DNA from: Ptiloglossa arizonensis
Taxonomy: Eukaryota > Arthropoda > Insecta > Hymenoptera > Colletidae
NCBI RefSeq assembly: GCF_051014685.1
Contig: NW_027478525.1
Coordinates: forward strand, 930,001 to 994,000
Length of the DNA: 64,000 nt
Reading direction: 5' to 3'
Below, in pieces: positions 49,721 to 61,168 of this stretch. Position numbers and translations under genes: made by a program. The notes under the pieces are model-generated. The model saw only the letters and a program-made list of their open reading frames with translations, had not been told where the DNA came from and ran no database searches. The first letter of the stretch is position 1; the number at the start of each line of letters is the position of its first letter.

Positions 49721-52182
49721 TTTTCCCCTAGGCCGTTCCAGTTATTCGTTTCGAGCATCAGAACTGCGAAAATTTTGAGTTTCTCAAGCGTTTCTTACCT
49801 CCAAACTGCCATATCTCGCGAACGGATTGATCAATCCGCAAAATTTCTGTTGCACCTGAAAGTAGACACTCGCCCGATTACAACGGTATGTGTAGTTTTC
49901 CCCTAGGCCGGTCCAGTTATTCGTTTCGAGCATCAGAACTGCGAAAATTTCGAGTTTCTCAAGCGTTTCTTGCATCCAAACTGCCATATCTCGCGAACGG
50001 ATTGACCGATCCGCAAAATTTCTGTTGCATCTGAAAGTAGACACTCGCCCGATTACAACGGTATACGTACTTCTCCCATAGGCCGTTCTAGTCATTCGTT
50101 TCGAGCATCAGAACTGCGAAAATTTTGAGTTTCTCAAGCGTTTCTTATCTCCAAACTGCCATATCTCGCGAACGGATTGATCAATCCGCAAAATTTCTGT
50201 TGCATCTGAAAGTAGACACTCGCCCGATTACAACGGTATACGTACATCTCCCCTAGGCCGTTCTAGTCATTCGTTTCAAGCATCAGTACTGCGCAAATTT
50301 TGAGTTTCTCAAGCGTTTCTTACATCCAAACGGCCATATCTCGCGAACGGATTGACCAATCCGCAAAATTTCTGTTGCATTTGAAAGTAGAAACTCGCCC
50401 GATTACAACGGTATGCGCACTTTTCCCCTGGGCCGTTCTAGTTATTCGTTTCGAGCATCAGAACTGCGAAAATTTTGAGTTTCTCAAGCGTTTCTTACCT
50501 CCAAACTGCCATATCTCGCGAACGGATTGATCAATCCGCAAAATTTCTGTTGCACCTGAAAGTAGACACTCGCCCGATTACAACGGTATGTGTAGTTTTC
50601 CCCTAGGCCGTTCCAGTTATTCGTTTCGAGCATCAGAACTGCGAAAATTTCGAGTTTCTCAAGCGTTTCTTGCATCCAAACTGCCATATCTCGCGAACGG
50701 ATTGACCGATCCGCAAAATTTCTGTTGCATCTGAAAGTAGACACTCGCCCGATTACAACGGTATACGTACTTCTCCCCTAGGCCGTTCTAGTCATTCGTT
50801 TCAAGCATCAGTACTGCGCAAATTTTGAGTTTCTCAAGCGTTTCTTACATCCAAACGGCCATATCTCGCGAACGGATTGACCAATCCGCAAAATTTCTGT
50901 TGCATTTGAAAGTAGAAACTCGCCCGATTACAACGGTATGCGCACTTTTCCCCTACGCCGTTCTAGTTACTCGTTTCTAGCACCAGAACTGCGAAAATTT
51001 TGAGTTTCTCAAGCGTTTCTTATCTCCAAACTGCCATGTCTCGCGAACGGATTGATCAATCCGCAAAATTTCTGTTGCTTGTGAAAGTAGAAACTCGCCC
51101 GATTACAACGGTATGCGTACTTCTCCCCTAGGCCGTCCTAGTTATTCGTTTCGAGCATCAGAACTGCGAAAGTTTTGAGTTTCTCAAGCGTTTCTTATCT
51201 CCAAACTGCCATATCTCGCGAACGGATTGATCAATCCGAAAAATTTCTGTTGCATCTGAAAGTAGACACTCGCCCGATTACAACGGTATACGTACTTCTC
51301 CCCTAGGCCGTTCTAGTCATTCGTTTCGAGCATCAGAACTGCGAAAATTTTGAGTTTCTCAAGCGTTTCTTACCTCCAAACTGCCATATCTCGCGAACGT
51401 ATTGACCAATCCGCAAAATTTCTGTTGCATCTGAAAGTAGAGACTCGCCCGATTACAACGGTATGTGTAGTTTTCCCCTAGGCCGTTCCAGTTATTCGTT
51501 TCGAGCATCAGAACTGCGAAAATTTCGAGTTTCTCAAGCGTTTCTTGCATCCAAACTGCCATATCTCGCGAACGGATTGACAGATCCCCAAAATTTCTGT
51601 TGCATCTGAAAGTAGAATCTCGCCCGATTACAACGGTATGCGCACTTTTCCCCTACGCCGTTCTAGTTACTCGTTTCTAGCACCAGAACTGCGAAAATTT
51701 TGAGTTTCTCAAGCGTTTCTTATTTCCAAACTGCCATATCTCGCGAACGGATTGATCAATCCGCAAAATTTCTGTTGCATCTGAAAGTAGAAACTCGCCC
51801 GATTACAACGGTATGCGTACTTCTCCCCTAGGCCGTTATAGTTATTCATTTCGAGCATCAGAACTGCGAAAATTTTGAGTTTCTCAAGCGTTTCTTACCT
51901 CCAAACTGCCATATCTCGCGAACGGATTGACCAATCCGCAAAATTTCTGTTGCTTCTGAAAGTAGAAACTCGCCCGATTACAACGGTATGCGCACTTGTC
52001 CCCTAGGCCGTTCTAGTTATTCGTTTCAAGCATCAGAACTGCGCAAATTTTGAGTTTCTCAAGCGTTTCTTACCTTCAAACTGCCATATCTCGCGAACGG
52101 ATTGACCGATCCGCAAAATTTCTGTTGCATCTGAAAGTAGAAACTCGCCCGATTACAACGGTATGCGCACTTTTCCCCTAGG
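49721..52182 (+). repeat. Second 16-monomer HOR, copy 2 (14 monomers)
   Basis: Across 2.46 kb I noticed three differences from copy 1: 47237 (CTGAATGTAG there, CTGAAAGTAG here), 48135 (ACAAGGG there, ACAACGG here) and 51582 (GACAGATCCCC here). Homology stops at GGCGGTCC (52183) against GGTCGTTCC. Confidence 0.88.
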
Positions 52183-55100
52183 CGGTCCTAGTTATTCGTT
52201 GCGAGCATCAGAACTGCGAAAATTTTGAGTTTCTCAAGCGTTTCTTACCTCCAAACTGCCATATCTCGCGAACGGATTAACCAATCCGCAAAATTTCTGT
52301 TGCTTCTGAAAGTAGAAACTCGCCTGATTACAACGGTAGCCCACTTTTCCCCTAGGCCGTTCTAGTTATTCGTTTCAAGCATCAGAACTGCGCAAATTTT
52401 GAGTTTCTCAAACGTTTCTTACCTCCAAACTGCCATATCTCGCGAACGGATAGACCGATCCGCAAAATTTCTGTTGCATCTGAATGTAGAAACTCGCCCT
52501 ATTACAACGGTATGCCCACTTTTCCCCTAGGCCGTTCTAGTTACTCGTTTCTAGCATCAGAACTGCGAAAATTTTGAGTTTCCCAAGCGTTTCTTACCTC
52601 CAAACTGCCATATCTCGCGAACGGATTGACCAATCCGCAAAATTTATGATGCATCTGAAAGTAGAGACTCGCCCTATTACAACGGTATGCCCACTTTTCC
52701 CCTAGGCCGTTCTAGTTATTCGTTTCAAGCATCAGAACTTCGCAAATTTTGAGTTTCTCAAACGTTTCTTACCTCCAAACTGCCATATCTCGCGAACGGA
52801 TAGACCGATCCGCAAAATTTCTGTTGCATCTGAATGTAGAAACTCGCCCTATTACAACGGTATGCCCACTTTTCCCCTAGGCCGTTCTAGTTACTCGTTT
52901 CTAGCATCAGAACTGCGAAAATTTTGGGTTTCCCAAGCGTTTCTTATCTCCAAACTGCCATATCTCGCGAACGGATTGACCAATCCGCAAAATTTATGAT
53001 GCATCTGAAAGTAGAGACTCGCCCGATTACAACGGTATGCGTACTTCTCCCCTAGGCCGTTCTAGTCATTCGTTTCAAGCATCAGAACTGCGCAAATTTT
53101 GAGTTTCTCAAGCGTTTCTTACCTTCAATCTGCCATATCTCGCGAACGGATTGACCGATCCGCAAAATTTCTGTTGCATCTGAAAGTAGAAACTCGCCCG
53201 ATTACAACGGTATGCGCACTTTTCCCCTAGGCGGTCCTAGTTATTCGTTGCGAGCATCAGAACTGCGAAAATTTTGAATTTCTCAAGCGTTTCTTACTTC
53301 CAAACTGCCACATCTCGCGAACGGATCGACCAATCCGCAAAATTTCTGTTGCATCTGGAAGTAGAAACTCGCCCTATTACAACGGCATGCGTACTTTTCC
53401 CCTAGGCCGTTCTAGTTACTCGTTTCTAGCATCAGAACTGCCAAAATTTTGAGTTTCTCAAGCGTTTCTTACCTCCAAACTGCCATATCTCGCGAACGGA
53501 TTGACCGATCCGCAAAATTTCTGTTGCATCTGAAAGTAGAAACTCGCCCGATTGCAACGGTGTGCGCACTTTTCCCCTAGGCCGTTCCAGTTATTCGTTT
53601 CGAGCATCAGAACTGCGAAAATTTTGAGTTTCTCAAGCGTTTCTTACATCCAAACTGCCATATCTCGCGAACGGATTGATCAATCCGCCAAATTTCTGTT
53701 GCATCTGAAAGTGGAAACTCGCCCGATTACAACGGTATGCGCACTTTTCCCCTAGGCCGTTCTAGTTATTCGTGTCAAGCATCAGAACTGCGAAAATTTT
53801 GAGTTTCTCAAGCGTTTCTTACCTTCAAACTGCCATATCTCGCGAACGGATTGACCAATCCGCAAAAATTTCTGTTGCATTTGAAAGTAGAAACTCGCCC
53901 GATTACAACGGTATCCGCACTTTTCCCCTGGGCCGTTCCAGTTATTCGTTTCGAGCATCAGAACTGCGAAAATTTTGAGTTTCTAAAGCGTTTCTTATCT
54001 CCAAACTGCCATATCTCGCGAACGGATTGATCAATCCGCAAAGTTTCTGTTGCATCTGAAAGAAGAAACTCGCCCGATTACAACGGTATGCGCACTTTTC
54101 CCCTAGGCGGTCCTAGTTATTCGTTGCGAGCATCAGAACTGCGAAAATTTTGAATTTCTCAAGCGTTTCTTACTTCCAAACTGCCACATCTCGCGAACGG
54201 ATCGACCAATCCGCAAAATTTCTGTTGCGTCTGAAAGTAGAAACTCGCCCGATTACAACGGTGTGCGTACTATTCCCCTATGCCGTTCTAGATACTCGTT
54301 TCGAGCATCAGAACTGCGAAAATTTTGAGTTTCTCAAGCGTTTCTTATTTCCAAACTGCCATATCTCGCGAACGGATTGATCAATCCGCAAAATTTCTGT
54401 GGCATCTGAAAGTAGAAACTCGCCCGATTACAACGGTATGTGTAGTTTTCCCCTACGCCGTTCCAGTTATTCGTTTCGAGCATCAGAACTGCGAAAATTT
54501 TGAGTTTCTCAAGCGTTTCATACATCCAAACTGCCATATCTCGCGAACGGATTGACCGATCCGCAAAATTTCTGTTGCATCTGAAAGTAGAAACTCGCCC
54601 GATTGCAACGGTGTGCGCACTTTTCCCCTAGGCCGTTCCAGTTATTCGTTTCGAGCATCAGAACTGCGAAAATTTTGAGTTTCTCAAGCGTTTCTTACAT
54701 CCAAACTGCCATATCTCGCGAACGGATTGATCAATCCGCAAAATTTCTGTTGCATCTGAAAGTAGAAACTCGCCCGATTACAACGGTATGCGTACTATTC
54801 CCCTAGGCCGTTCTAGTTACTCGTTTCGAGCATCAGAACTGCGAAAATTTTCAGTTTCTCAAGCGTTTCTTACATCCAAACTGCCATATCTCGCGAACGG
54901 ATTGATCAATCCGCCAAATTTCTGTTGCATCTGAAAGTAGAAACTCGCCCGATTACAACGGTAGGTGTAGTTTTCCCCTAGGCCGTTCCAGTTATTCATT
55001 TCGAGCATTAGAACTGCGAAAATTTTGAGTTTCTCAAGCGTTTCTTACCTCCAAACTGCCATATCTCGCGAACGGATCGACCAATCCGCAAAATTTCTGT

Positions 55101-57240
55101 GGCATCTGAAAGTAGAAACTCGCCCGATTACAACGGTGTGTGTAGTTTTCCCCTAGGCCGTTCCAGTTATTCGTTTCGAGCATCAGAACTGCTAAAATTT
55201 TGAGTTTCTCAAGCGTTCCTTACCTCCAAACTGCCATATCTCGCGAACGGATTGAGCAATCCGCAAAATTTCTGTTGCATTTGAAAGTAGAGACTCGCCC
55301 GATTGCAACGGTGTGCGCACTTTTTCCCTAGGCCGTTCCAGTTATTCGTTTCGAGCATCAGAACTGCGAAAATTTTGAGTTTCTCAAGCGTTTCTTACAT
55401 CCAAACTGCCATATCTCGCGAACGGATTGATCAATCCGCCAAATTTCTGTTGCATCTGAAAGTGGAAACTCGCCCGATTACAACGGTAGCCCACTTTTCC
55501 CCTAGGCCGTTCTAGTTATTCGTTTCAAGCATCAGAACTGCGCAAATTTTGAGTTTCTCAAACGTTTCTTACCTCCAAACTGCCATATCTCGCGAACGGA
55601 TAGACCGATCCGCAAAATTTCTGTTGCATCTGAATGTAGAAACTCGCCCTATTACAACGGTATGCCCACTTTTCCCCTAGGCCGTTCTAGTTACTCGTTT
55701 CTAGCATCAGAACTGCGAAAATTTTGAGTTTCCCAAGCGTTTCTTACCTCCAAACTGCCATATCTCGCGAACGGATTGACCAATCCGCAAAATTTATGAT
55801 GCATCTGAAAGTAGAGACTCGCCCTATTACAACGGTATGCCCACTTTTCCCCTAGGCCGTTCTAGTTATTCGTTTCAAGCATCAGAACTTCGCAAATTTT
55901 GAGTTTCTCAAACGTTTCTTACCTCCAAACTGCCATATCTCGCGAACGGATAGACCGATCCGCAAAATTTCTGTTGCATCTGAATGTAGAAACTCGCCCT
56001 ATTACAACGGTATGCCCACTTTTCCCCTAGGCCGTTCTAGTTACTCGTTTCTAGCATCAGAACTGCGAAAATTTTGGGTTTCCCAAGCGTTTCTTATCTC
56101 CAAACTGCCATATCTCGCGAACGGATTGACCAATCCGCAAAATTTATGATGCATCTGAAAGTAGAGACTCGCCCGATTACAACGGTATGCGTACTTCTCC
56201 CCTAGGCCGTTCTAGTCATTCGTTTCAAGCATCAGAACTGCGCAAATTTTGAGTTTCTCAAGCGTTTCTTACCTTCAATCTGCCATATCTCGCGAACGGA
56301 TTGACCGATCCGCAAAATTTCTGTTGCATCTGAAAGTAGAAACTCGCCCGATTACAACGGTATGCGCACTTTTCCCCTAGGCGGTCCTAGTTATTCGTTG
56401 CGAGCATCAGAACTGCGAAAATTTTGAATTTCTCAAGCGTTTCTTACTTCCAAACTGCCACATCTCGCGAACGGATCGACCAATCCGCAAAATTTCTGTT
56501 GCATCTGGAAGTAGAAACTCGCCCTATTACAACGGCATGCGTACTTTTCCCCTAGGCCGTTCTAGTTACTCGTTTCGAGCATCAGAACTGCGAAAATTTT
56601 CAGTTTCTCAAGCGTTTCTTACATCCAAACTGCCATATCTCGCGAACGGATTGATCAATCCGCCAAATTTCTGTTGCATCTGAAAGTAGAAACTCGCCCG
56701 ATTACAACGGTAGGTGTAGTTTTCCCCTAGGCCGTTCCAGTTATTCATTTCGAGCATCAGAACTGCGAAAATTTTGAGTTTCTCAAGCGTTTCTTACCTC
56801 CAAACTGCCATATCTCGCGAACGGATCGACCAATCCGCAAAATTTCTGTGGCATCTGAAAGTAGAAACTCGCCCGATTACAACGGTGTGTGTAGTTTTCC
56901 CCCAGGCCGTTCCAGTTATTCGTTTCGAGCATCAGAACTGCTAAAATTTTGAGTTTCTCAAGCGTTCCTTACCTCCAAACTGCCATATCTCGCGAACGGA
57001 TTGACCAATCCGCAAAATTTCTGTTGCATTTGAAAGTAGAGACTCGCCCGATTGCAACGGTGTGCGCACTTTTTCCCTAGGCCGTTCCAGTTATTCGTTT
57101 CGAGCATCAGAACTGCGAAAATTTTGAGTTTCTCAAGCGTTTCTTACATCCAAACTGCCATATCTCGCGAACGGATTGATCAATCCGCCAAATTTCTGTT
57201 GCATCTGAAAGTGGAAACTCGCCCGATTACAACGGTATGC
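52183..57240 (+). repeat. Block X: 29-monomer mosaic with nested 18- and 10-monomer duplications
   Basis: 52325-53426 matches 55475-56576 (3150 bp offset), including ATTTTGGGTTTCCC and the 1-bp-deletion allele. 54800-55486 matches 56549-57235 (offset 1749 bp), including ATTTTCAGTTTC, TAGGTGTAG and GCGTTCCTTACC. The marker ATTGCAACGGTGTGCG recurs at about 53551, 54602, 55302 and 57051. No gene is seen. Confidence 0.82.
53864..53868 (+). other. 1-bp insertion in an A run (the only insertion)
   Basis: CCGCAAAATTTCTG reads CCGCAAAAATTTCTG. It is the only net length gain among the ten indels found. Confidence 0.88.
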
Positions 57241-59827
57241 GCACTTTTCCCCTAGGCCGTTCTAGTTATTCGTGTCAAGCATCAGAACTGCGAAAATTTT
57301 GAGTTTCTCAAGCGTTTCTTACCTCCAAACTGCCATATCTCGCGAACGGATTGACCAATCCGCAAAATTTCTGTTGCTTCTGAAAGTAGAAACTCGCCCG
57401 ATTACAACGGTATTCGTACTTTTCCCCTAGGCCGTTCCAGTTATTCATTTCGAGCATCAGAAATGCGATAATTTTGAGTTTCTCAAGCGTTTCTTACCTC
57501 CAAACTGCCATATCTCGCGAACGGATTGACCAATCCGCAAAATTTCTGTTGCATCTGAAAGTAGAAACTCGCCCGATTACAACTGTGGGTGTAGTTTTCC
57601 CCTAGGCCGTTCTAGTTATTCGTTTCGAGCATCAGAACTGCGAAAATTTTGAGTTTCTCAAACGTTTCTTACATCCAAACTGCCATATCTCGCGAACGGA
57701 TTGACCAATCCGCAAAATTTCTGTTGCATCTGAAAGTAGAAAATCGCCCGATTACAACGTTATGCGTACTTTTCCCCTATGCCGTTCTAGTTACTCGTTT
57801 CGAGCATCAGAACTGCGAAAATTTTGAGTTTCTCAAGCGTTTCTTATTTCCAAACTGCCATATCTCGCGAACGGATTGACCAATCCGCAAAATTTCTGTT
57901 GCGTCTGAAAGTAGAAACTCGCCCGATTACAACGGTATGCGTACCTTTCCCCTATGCCGTTCCAGTTATTCGTTTCGAGCATCAGAACTGCGAAAATTTT
58001 GAGTTTCTCAAGCGTTTCTTACATCCAAACTGCCATATCTCGCGAACGGATTGACCAATCCGCAAAATTTCTGTGGCATCTGAAAGTAGAAACTCGCCCG
58101 ATTACAACGGTATGCGTACTTTTCCCCTAGGCCGTTCTAGTTATTCGTTTCGAGCATCAGAACGGCGAAATTTTTGAGTTTCTCAAGCGTTCCTTACCTC
58201 CAAACTGCGATATCTCGCGAACGGATTGACCAATCCGCAAAATTTCTGTTGCATCTGAAAGTAGAGACTCGCCCGATTACAACGGTATGTGTAGTTTTCC
58301 CCTAGGCCGTTCCAGTTATTCGTCTCGAGCAACAGAACAGCGAAAATTTTGAGTTTCTCAAGCGTTTCTTACTTCCAAACTACCATGTCTCGCGAACGGA
58401 TTCACCAATCCGCAAAATTTCTGTTGCTTCTGAAAGTAGAAACTCGCCCGATTACAACGGTATGCGTACTTTTCCCCTAGGCCGTTCCAGTTATTCATTT
58501 CGAGCATCAGAACTGCGAAAATTTTGAGTTTCTCAAGCGTTTCTTACATACAAACTGCCATATCTCGCGAACGGATTGACCAATCCGCAAAATTTCTGTT
58601 GCGTCTGAAAGTAGAAACTCGCCCGATTACAACGGTGTGCGTACTATTCCCCTAGGCCGTTCTAGTTACTCGTTTCGAGCATCAGAACTGCGAAAATTTT
58701 GAGTTTCTGAAGCGTTTCTTACATCCAAACTGCCATATCTCGCGAACGGATTGATCAATCCGCAAAATTTCTGTTGCATCTGAAAGTAGAAACTCGCCCG
58801 ATTACAGCGGTATGCGTACTTTTCCCCTATGCCGTTCTAGATACTCGTTTCGAGCATCAGAACTGCGAAAATTTTGAGTTTCTCAAGCGTTTCTTATTTC
58901 CAAACTGCCATATTTCGCGAACGGATTGATCAATCCGCAAAATTTCTGTGGCATCTGAAAGTAGAAACTCGCCCGATTACAACGGTGTGCGCACTTTTCC
59001 CCTAGGCCGTTCCAGTTATTCGTTTCGAGCATCAGAACTGCGAAAATTTTGAGTTTCTCAAGCGTTTCTTACATCCAAACTGCCATATCTCGCGAACGGA
59101 TTGATCAATCCGCCAAATTTCTGTTGCATCTGAAAGTGGAAACTCGCCCGATTACAACGGTATGCGCACTTTTCCCCTAGGCCGTTCTAGTTATTCGTGT
59201 CAAGCATCAGAACTGCGAAAATTTTGAGTTTCTCAAGCGTTTCTTACCTCCAAACTGCCATATCTCGCGAACGGATTGACCAATCCGCAAAATTTCTGTT
59301 GCTTCTGAAAGTAGAAACTCGCCCGATTACAACGGTATTCGTACTTTTCCCCTAGGCCGTTCCAGTTATTCATTTCGAGCATCAGAACTGCGAAAATTTT
59401 GAGTTTCTCAAGCGTTTCTTACCTCCAAACTGCCATATCTCGCGAACGGATTGACCAATCCGCAAAATTTCTGTTTCATCTGAAAGTAGAAACTCGCCCG
59501 ATTACAACGGTGTGCGTACTATTCCCCTAGGCCGTTCTAGTTACTCGTTTCGAGCATCAGAACTGCGAAAATTTTGAGTTTCTCAAGCGTTTCTTACATC
59601 CAAACTGCCATATCTCGCGAACGGATTGATCAATCCGCAAAATTTCTGTTGCATCTGAAAGTAGAAACTCGCCCGATTACAACGGTATGCGTACTATTCC
59701 CCTAGGCCGTTCTAGTTACTCGTTTCGAGCATCAGAACTGAGAAAATTTTGAGTTTCTCAAGCATTTCTTACATCCAAACTGCCATATCTCGCGAACGGA
59801 TTGATCAATCCGCCAAATTTCTGTTGC

Positions 59828-60002
59828 ATCTGAAAGTAGAAACTCGCCCGATTACAACGGTAGGTGTAGTTTTCCCCTAGGCCGTTCTAGTTATTCGTTT
59901 CGAGCATCAGAACTGCGAAAATTTTGAGTTTCTCAAACGTTTCTTACATCCAAACTGCCATATCTCGCGAACGGATTGACCAATCCGCAAAATTTCTGTT
60001 GC
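59828..60002 (+). repeat. Satellite monomer class H (reference copy)
   Basis: Class H is recognised by ACGGTAGGTGTAG (TATG becomes TAGG) with TTTCGAGCATC and usually TCTCAAACG or TCTCAAGCG. It is found only in the last 10 kb, for example at about 54960, 56710, 59860, 61085 and 62310, and so marks the right-hand mosaic. Confidence 0.8.
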
Positions 60003-60230
60003 ATCTGAAAGTAGAAAATCGCCCGATTACAACGGTATGCGTACTTTTCCCCTATGCCGTTCTAGATACTCGTTTCGAGCATCAGAACTGCGAAAATTTT
60101 GAGTTTCTCAAGCGTTTCTTATTTCCAAACTGCCATATCTCGCGAACGGATTGATCAATCCGCAAAATTTCTGTGGCATCTGAAAGTAGAAACTCGCCCG
60201 ATTACAACGGTATGTGTAGTTTTCCCCTAG

Positions 60231-60240
60231 GCCTAACCAG
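60231..60240 (+). other. Private marker GCCTAACCAG
   Basis: GCCGTTCCAG has become GCCTAACCAG, a three-base cluster change. It is shared only with 62680-62689 and 63730-63739, so it dates the 14- and 6-monomer duplications of the right end. Confidence 0.85.
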
Positions 60241-61160
60241 TTATTCGTTTCGAGCATCAGAACTGCGAAAATTTTGAGTTTCTCAAGCGTTCCTTACCTC
60301 CAAACTGCCATATCTCGCGAACGGATTGACCAATCCGCAAAATTTCTGTTGCATCTGAAAGTAGAGACTCGCCCGATTACAACGGTGTGTGTAGTTTTCC
60401 CCTACGCCGTTCCAGTTATTCGTTTCGAGCATCAGAACTGCGAAAATTTTGAGTTTCTCAAGCGTTTCATACATCCAAACTGCCATATCTCGCGAACGGA
60501 TTGACCGATCCGCAAAATTTCTGTTGCATCTGAAAGTAGAGACTCGCCCGATTACAACGGTATGTGTAGTTTTCCCCTAGGCCGTTCCAGTTATTCGTCT
60601 CGAGCAACAGAACTGCGAAAATTTTGAGTTTCTCAAGCGTTTCTTACTTCCAAACTGCCATATCTCGCGAACGGATTGACCAATCCGCAAAATTTCTGTT
60701 GCGTCTGAAAGTAGAAACTCGCCCGATTACAACGGTGTGCGTACTATTCCCCTAGGCCGTTCTAGTTACTCGTTTCGAGCATCAGAACTGCGAAAATTTT
60801 GAGTTTCTCAAGCGTTTCTTACATCCAAACTGCCATATCTCGCGAACGGATTGATCAATCCGCAAAATTTCTGTTGCATCTGAAAGTAGAAACTCGCCCG
60901 ATTACAACGGTATGCGTACTATTCCCCTAGGCCGTTCTAGTTACTCGTTTCGAGCATCAGAACTGCGAAAATTTTGAGTTCCTCAAGCGTTTCTTACATC
61001 CAAACTGCCATATCTCGCGAACGGATTGATCAATCCGCCAAATTTCTGTTGCATCTGAAAGTAGAAACTCGCCCGATTACAACGGTAGGTGTAGTTTTCC
61101 CCTAGGCCGTTCTAGTTATTCGTTTCGAGCATCAGAACTGCGAAAATTTTGATTTTCTCA

Positions 61161-61168
61161 AACGTTCT
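61161..61168 (+). other. 1-bp deletion (AACGTTCTTAC)
   Basis: AACGTTTCTTAC has lost a T. The matching positions at 59936 and 62385 keep it, so the loss is private and recent. Confidence 0.88.

Noticed and set aside
49784..50095. Minus-strand frames of 103-106 codons (also near 26530, 30195, 40335, 42785, 46285)
   Set aside because: Same repeat read-through as the 67-codon frames, extended by an upstream monomer. Overlapping open frames on the other strand show that the low stop density is a composition effect.
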